Positions 54,262-62,659 of a DNA stretch of 62,659 nucleotides are shown piece after piece (position 1 is the first letter of the stretch; the number at the start of each line of letters is the position of its first letter). A model generated the notes under the pieces. The model was not told where the DNA came from. It saw only the letters and a list, made by a program, of their open reading frames with translations, and did no database searches. Source of the stretch: Clostridia bacterium (GTDB lineage: Bacteria > Bacillota > Clostridia > UMGS1810). The position numbers were made by a program, and so were the translations under genes. The stretch covers positions 1 through 62,659 of the forward strand of contig JAGATB010000022.1 in assembly GCA_017621495.1 (NCBI GenBank), written 5' to 3'.

Positions 54262-56220
54262 TTATTTCGTAAGCATCCAGACAGCCATTTTGCTTTCTTC
54301 TGTCCAGAGTTTGCCTGCAGATGAGTAATCAGTTACGGTTATTTCACTGCTGTCGGTAAGAGGAATTTTTGCTTCCACTATGTGAGCATAGGGTGCACTG
54401 TCTGTATCGGGGATAACCACATCCACATAGCCGTCACTGTTTACCTTAACATCTATGGGTTCGTCTACGCTGTAACCAAGTCTGTTTTCCTGGGCGAGCA
54501 TCAGGGGACCTCTGCGTAAGGCAATGTGATTTTTGGCTATGGGGTCTTCCTTATCAAAGGTGGACACCATATAGTTGTGACCCCAGATTACGTTATTCAT
54601 AAGAATCTGTGTGCCGTATAAAACGGGATATACAGCTTCTGTACGCATATCAAGATTAAGTGCTATGATATCGCCTTTTTTCCACACTTTGTTAACAGAT
54701 ATATAGCCGTCATTTACGGGTACATCAGTGCCATTTACAGTAAGAGTTGTATCCTTGCTCCAATGAGGATTTCTGATTAAAAGCTCAAACTCCTCTTCAC
54801 TATCCGGATTAATAGTAATTTCTATGCTGCCATACTTAGGATACTTTGTATTTGTTACAAAGGAAACCTTAGTACCTTTGGAAGTCATAGTATCTACAGA
54901 GCCGTTTATGTAGAGATTCATGGCGAAGCCTCTATCTGTAGAGAGAAGCTGCAGTTTGGGCACAAGACCTATACCTGCGGAGCCTATACATGCACAGCAA
55001 CCGTAGTAGTGATTGTCACTCATGAGCTTGAGACCGCCTATGCCGTTTCCTCTGGTACCTGCGGTAAGAGGACTATAGCTGTCAAAGGGAAGCGGTTCTA
55101 TATTCCAGTCCGGGTGCTCAGCGGCAATGGTAGGTTCTATCACCTTTTCTGTGTTAAGCGAACCTAAGTATGCATTGTAGAGAGATGTCTCGAACGCATC
55201 AGCGTATCTTGCATCGCCGGTGATAAGATTGAGCTGATAGAAAAACTTCATCAGTGTCACTGTAACGCAGGTCTCCTGCATTATTATACCATTGTTTGTA
55301 TTTGCCTGTCTGACTGTTGAATGGTCAAAAAGCTCATGTGTACATCCACAGCAGCCTATAACGGTAAAGTCACTTTCCAGTATTTTATTTGCAAAATTGA
55401 TGATTGCCGTAAGGTGCCTTTCATTGCCGGTAATTCTGTAGTACTCCAAGAGACCCTCAAAGCATGAGGTCATCTCATATGCTTTGGTAACCGGGTACTG
55501 ATAAGGATAGAACTCATCATTGTATGCAAGCTCAAATATATCTGCTACATCGGTACCGCCGCAAGAAACTATATACTCTGCAAAATCAAGATATTTCCGT
55601 TCTTTGGTAAGTGAATACAGACGAACAACAGGCTCCAACAGAGATGAAGAATTGAGACCTCTCCAATGTCTGGTAGCTGATGTTATCTGCATTTTACCTT
55701 CTTCGTCACCAATCTTGCCGATTATGTAATCAACCTGAGAGCACATGGAATTAATAATGCGTGTTTTAAACTCCTCATCGGTGCAGATTTCAAGGTAATA
55801 CTGCATACCCAAAAGAACATATTTCCTACACCAGATATCCCAGCCGTCAAATTCGTGATTTATGGCATAGCTGCTTATCCTGCCGGATTCATCTGCACTG
55901 TCTATCATAGCGGCTACAGTCTCCGTAAGCTCCAAATATAAGTCGGGATTTTGAGTATAGGAATACACAAAGCATGCACCGCGCATCATCTTGCCCCAGT
56001 ACTCTCCTCTCCAACCTGCCTCGTAGTCTGCATCCTCATTGAACTGCTGTACAAACCTCTTCCAAAGGTCGGGTCTTAAAAGCTGGAAATCCTCCACAAA
56101 CGAAAATACATCGTCTACAAATCCGCTGTACTTATACGTATTACTGTAATCAGCAAAAAACTTGTCCTTGGCAAGACGCGGATAGTTTGCTGTGTTTGGC
56201 AAATAAAAATTCTGTCTCAT
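54262..56220 (-). CDS. Glycoside hydrolase family 127-like (beta-L-arabinofuranosidase) enzyme
   Basis: GH127 enzymes remove beta-L-arabinofuranose from plant glycans using a zinc-cysteine site. The 652-residue protein has the alpha/alpha barrel with MQETCVTVTLMKFFYQLNLITGDARYADAFE (Glu and first Cys) and YGCCACIGSAGIGLVPKL (the Cys pair), matching the E-C and C-C ligands of the family. C-terminal beta domains carry RNPHWSKDTTL and ALRRGPLMLA. There is no signal peptide, so it acts on imported oligosaccharides. It follows the acetyltransferase gene by 84 bases on the same strand. Related GH146-like or DUF1680 activities cannot be excluded. Confidence 0.88.
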   Translation of the reverse strand: MRQNFYLPNTANYPRLAKDKFFADYSNTYKYSGFVDDVFSFVEDFQLLRPDLWKRFVQQFNEDADYEAGWRGEYWGKMMRGACFVYSYTQNPDLYLELTETVAAMIDSADESGRISSYAINHEFDGWDIWCRKYVLLGMQYYLEICTDEEFKTRIINSMCSQVDYIIGKIGDEEGKMQITSATRHWRGLNSSSLLEPVVRLYSLTKERKYLDFAEYIVSCGGTDVADIFELAYNDEFYPYQYPVTKAYEMTSCFEGLLEYYRITGNERHLTAIINFANKILESDFTVIGCCGCTHELFDHSTVRQANTNNGIIMQETCVTVTLMKFFYQLNLITGDARYADAFETSLYNAYLGSLNTEKVIEPTIAAEHPDWNIEPLPFDSYSPLTAGTRGNGIGGLKLMSDNHYYGCCACIGSAGIGLVPKLQLLSTDRGFAMNLYINGSVDTMTSKGTKVSFVTNTKYPKYGSIEITINPDSEEEFELLIRNPHWSKDTTLTVNGTDVPVNDGYISVNKVWKKGDIIALNLDMRTEAVYPVLYGTQILMNNVIWGHNYMVSTFDKEDPIAKNHIALRRGPLMLAQENRLGYSVDEPIDVKVNSDGYVDVVIPDTDSAPYAHIVEAKIPLTDSSEITVTDYSSAGKLWTEESKMAVWMLTK

Positions 56221-56304
56221 GTTTTTTCTCCAATCAAAACTATAGTGTTACTTTAATTATAAACGCACATAATTTGATTGTCAAGTAGAATATTTATCAA
56301 CAAT

Positions 56305-56928
56305 TTAATTTATTCTTACCTTCAGATACATACTGTCCTTTTGAGTAATTTCACGAATAATCTTACAGGGATTCCCTGCGGCTAAAACACCTTGCGGAAT
56401 ATCTTTAGTCACAACCGAACCTGCACCGATAACACTACCGTTACCAATTGTAACACCGCCACAAACCGTAACATTAGACGCAATCCACACATCATCACCG
56501 ATTTTAATAGGCTTACCGTATTCAAAATCGTGTGCTACACCGTTTTCATCAACAGTTATTCTTCGTTCGTCAGCAATCAGTGAGTGTATGCCTGTTGCCA
56601 GCGTGCAATAAGGTCCTATGAAGACATTGTCGCCAATTTCAACTGTGTTACCGCCAATAAAAGAAAAATGAATATTTGAGTAGAAGTTTTTGCCTATTGT
56701 GATTTCTTTATAGTTATCAATAAAGATTGGAGTTTCCATTGAACGATAACCGCCAAAATCATCATTTGGAAAAAGTTGTTGTAATATATTTTTCTTTTCT
56801 TCGATATCATCAATGCCAAGTTTGTTATATTGCTCACAAAGGCGATGACTATACTTTTGTACCTCGCCTAATTCTTCTGTAAGACAATCATATATCATAC
56901 CGTTGTGCATTTTTTCATATTCAGTCAT
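56305..56928 (-). CDS. Sugar O-acetyltransferase (maltose/galactoside acetyltransferase family)
   Basis: This 207-residue left-handed beta-helix acetyltransferase transfers acetyl from acetyl-CoA to sugars. Hexapeptide repeats are visible from about residue 85 (VEIGDNVFIGPYCTLATG, IKIGDDVWIASNVTVCGGVTIGNGSVIGAGSVVTKDIP). The N-terminal maltose-acetyltransferase domain (MTEYEKMHNGMIYD) is present. It lies between an AraC regulator and GH127 on the same strand. LacA-type enzymes are often carried near beta-galactosidases, as here. Confidence 0.9.
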   Translation of the reverse strand: MTEYEKMHNGMIYDCLTEELGEVQKYSHRLCEQYNKLGIDDIEEKKNILQQLFPNDDFGGYRSMETPIFIDNYKEITIGKNFYSNIHFSFIGGNTVEIGDNVFIGPYCTLATGIHSLIADERRITVDENGVAHDFEYGKPIKIGDDVWIASNVTVCGGVTIGNGSVIGAGSVVTKDIPQGVLAAGNPCKIIREITQKDSMYLKVRIN

Positions 56929-56997
56929 AAAAACACCTCATCAAATTTTTTGTTTATCTGGTTATAATTACTTTCATCGCTATATTCATATACTTTT

Positions 56998-57870
56998 TCA
57001 TTTTACATGATAATCACTAGACTTCATTTTTTTGTATTCACTAGGTGAATATCCTGTATATTTTTTGAAAACTCTGCTAAAGTACAAAGGATTATCGTAT
57101 CCGACAGCTGAGGCAACTTCAGTTATATTTTTATTTGTACTGTCAAAATATCCTTTGGCAGCAGTTATTCTGAGAGACATTATATATTGCATAGGTGTCA
57201 TTTTCATTATGTTTTTGAAACAGATAATGAATCTGTTAACCGTCATTAGATGCTCCTCTGCATATTGTTCAATAGATATATCTTTATTGTAATTCTCTTC
57301 AAAATAATGTGCTGCTCTTTCTATTTCATTTACCAAATCACTTTTGATTTGTTTTCCTTCTTTTACATATCGGTTGATAGCCAACAGAATATGCCTGAGC
57401 AAAATCCTCAGCATTTCCTCATAATTAATACGTTGGAGCTGAAGTTCTCTTATGATTTGATTAAATATCCACGGATAATCGGGTGAAACTCCGGTGAAAA
57501 ACACATTTGCATCCTTAGGAAGTTCATAGTGATCGAGATATTTTTCAACTTCAGAACCGGTAAAATGCACCCAAAATACCTCTGTTTTATCTTTAGCATA
57601 GTAATAATAAACCTGGGGTTCACCCGGTCGGAATAATACCATATTACCTTTTTGAACTATTGTTTCTTCTCCGGTATTTTTAAAATAGAAATGACCTTTA
57701 CCATGAGCTATATATAAAAGCTGATAGTCGTTTCTACCTTCCGGATGAGGAGTCTCAATTACCGGAGTGGTGTGTACCCGATAATATCCGCAGTTATTTA
57801 TTCTGAGAGGTACAGATAAATCTTCCAAATTGGGATTCTCATCATCTATATAAGCCACATTTATATACAT
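56998..57870 (-). CDS. AraC-family regulator of the galactoside/arabinoside locus
   Basis: The 290-residue protein has an N-terminal cupin sensor (DYQLLYIAHGKGHFYFKNTGEE, MVLFRPGEPQVYYYYAKD) and a C-terminal double HTH (ISIEQYAEEHLMTVNRFIICFKNIM and ITEVASAVGYDNPLYFSRVFKKYTGYSPSEYKK). It is divergent from the GPH symporter and GH2 genes and precedes the acetyltransferase, so it is placed to control both arms. AGGAGG precedes ATG 57870. Confidence 0.92.
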   Translation of the reverse strand: MYINVAYIDDENPNLEDLSVPLRINNCGYYRVHTTPVIETPHPEGRNDYQLLYIAHGKGHFYFKNTGEETIVQKGNMVLFRPGEPQVYYYYAKDKTEVFWVHFTGSEVEKYLDHYELPKDANVFFTGVSPDYPWIFNQIIRELQLQRINYEEMLRILLRHILLAINRYVKEGKQIKSDLVNEIERAAHYFEENYNKDISIEQYAEEHLMTVNRFIICFKNIMKMTPMQYIMSLRITAAKGYFDSTNKNITEVASAVGYDNPLYFSRVFKKYTGYSPSEYKKMKSSDYHVK

Positions 57871-57975
57871 AAATTATCCTCCTACGTTTGGGATTATGTG
57901 TATATTATATACCAAACCTTCCTGATTTTCAACACAATATCGTGATTTTGTGCATGTTTTTGTTGATTTACTTTA

Positions 57976-58004
57976 TTGTAATCAGCGACTAATAATGATA
58001 TAAT
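57976..58004 (+). promoter_or_regulatory. Promoter of the symporter-beta-galactosidase operon
   Basis: TTGTAA (57976-57981), 17 bases and TATAAT (57999-58004). An inverted repeat TGATTTAC/GTAATCA (about 57963-57984) covers the -35 region and may be the regulator site. Confidence 0.65.
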
Positions 58005-58055
58005 TTTGACAACAACAAAAGATTGGCACAAATTTTTATATAAAGGAGCGATATT

Positions 58056-62035
<3,980 letters not shown>

Positions 62036-62092
62036 TTAAATAAATACTTATAAAATCGAGTTAATGACACATAATGAAAAATAAATTTTCAG

Positions 62093-62117
62093 GCGGCATT
62101 CCAAAATGGAATGCCGC
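62093..62117 (+). terminator. Hairpin downstream of the beta-galactosidase gene
   Basis: GCGGCATTCC (62093-62102) and GGAATGCCGC (62108-62117) pair over 10 bp with a 5-base loop, followed by TCATTCGTTT. It lies between the GH2 gene and the convergent trpB end and is probably the operon terminator. Confidence 0.75.
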
Positions 62118-62227
62118 TCATTCGTTTAAAGAAAAGCTGTCCGAGAAGTTTTAATAAAAACACCTTATACTTCCATCCGGATTTTTAGGTTTTAGATCGT
62201 ATTTCTTTATAAGTTTAAAATATTCAG

Positions 62228-62659
62228 TTATCTGATACCATACTTCTCGATGATATAATCCATATCCTTATCGCCTCTGCCTGAGAGGTTAATAAGGACG
62301 GAACCATTGCCCATTGTCTTTGCAAGCTTCATACCGTAGGCAACAGCGTGAGAGCTTTCGATTGCAGGGATAATCCCTTCCATTCTTGATAGCTCAAAGA
62401 AAGCATCAATGGTTTCATCGTCAGTTACTACATCATACTTAACTCTACCGATGTCACGCAAAAATGCGTGTTCAGGACCACTTGACGGATAATCAAGACC
62501 GCTTGCAACAGAATATACGGGAGCAGGCTCTCCGTTTTCATCTTTCAGCATAATACTGTTAAAGCCGTGCATAATACCCTCTGTTCCGTAGGTAAGACTT
62601 GCAGCGTGGTCTCCGAGTGCTGTTCCGCGTCCTAATGGTTCGACACCGTAAATGTCAAC
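62228..62659 (-). CDS. trpB: Tryptophan synthase beta chain, C-terminal 143 residues, cut by window edge
   Basis: TrpB condenses indole and serine to tryptophan with PLP. The visible part reads [77 protein letters not shown] and ends in [15 protein letters not shown], all standard TrpB1 sequence (GSGRGDKD-type phosphate loop). The N-terminal two thirds with the PLP lysine lies beyond the window. Other trp genes would be expected upstream, outside the window. Confidence 0.96.
   Translation of the reverse strand, partial: VDIYGVEPLGRGTALGDHAASLTYGTEGIMHGFNSIMLKDENGEPAPVYSVASGLDYPSSGPEHAFLRDIGRVKYDVVTDDETIDAFFELSRMEGIIPAIESSHAVAYGMKLAKTMGNGSVLINLSGRGDKDMDYIIEKYGIR

Overview
The window looks like a chromosomal segment of an AT-rich, spore-former-lineage Firmicute, probably a gut-type Clostridia. 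The evidence is the HrcA/CIRCE heat-shock operon with hemW upstream, class III glutamine synthetase, an IreB-family protein, SLH and copper-amine-oxidase-type stalk domains, an ECF-type vitamin transporter, AGGAGG-like ribosome sites with some GTG/TTG starts, and Clostridia-style hairpin repeats. This assignment is an inference from gene content; no rRNA or tRNA gene was found in the window.

Layout. 1-4.0 kb: hrcA-grpE-dnaK operon (dnaK cut by the window edge) behind a perfect CIRCE operator, and hemW. 4.1-9.8 kb: an amidohydrolase and a tightly overlapping gene set (MR/MLE dehydratase, UlaG-like lactonase, SDR dehydrogenase, RraA-like aldolase) divergent from an AraC regulator. Together they look like a non-phosphorylative sugar or sugar-acid pathway. 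9.8-13.1 kb: degenerate accessory DNA with a decayed SNF2-gene copy, an IS110-family relic and two hydrolases. 13.2-19.5 kb: an intact SWIM/SNF2 helicase, a HAD phosphatase, a phd-doc toxin-antitoxin pair with a visible promoter/operator, and a YeiH-type transporter.

19.6-30.0 kb is the most striking region. A cobalamin riboswitch with promoter and terminator heads a four-gene operon. It encodes an 1873-residue S-layer-anchored protein with transcobalamin-like domains (DUF4430 plus an alpha/alpha toroid), a membrane-anchored DUF4430 protein, an EcfT permease, and one polypeptide fusing two ECF ATPases to an S-component-like membrane domain. I read it as a cell-surface corrinoid capture and import machine.

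30.0-37.6 kb: hexuronate catabolism (uxaB, uxaA, uxaC) with manA, a serine hydrolase and a divergent AraC regulator. 37.8-42.4 kb: LUD protein, AEC transporter, nadE, glnN. 42.5-48.1 kb: murJ, an IreB-family gene, a secreted cell-wall amidase and ruvCAB. 48.2-54.1 kb: argG-argH, an mreB-like gene, a DUF3343/cysteine desulfurase pair and rlmH. 54.2-62.0 kb: a plant-glycan type locus (GH127, acetyltransferase, AraC, GPH symporter, GH2 beta-galactosidase). The window ends in the 3' part of trpB.

Several intergenic gaps hold foldback repeats. Some share a hairpin plus CCTAC tail, two are about 100-bp MITE-like palindromes, and a recurrent GGCTGTAA..TTACAGCC hairpin serves as terminator. Coordinates were read by eye. 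Function calls rest on motif recognition, not on database searches.
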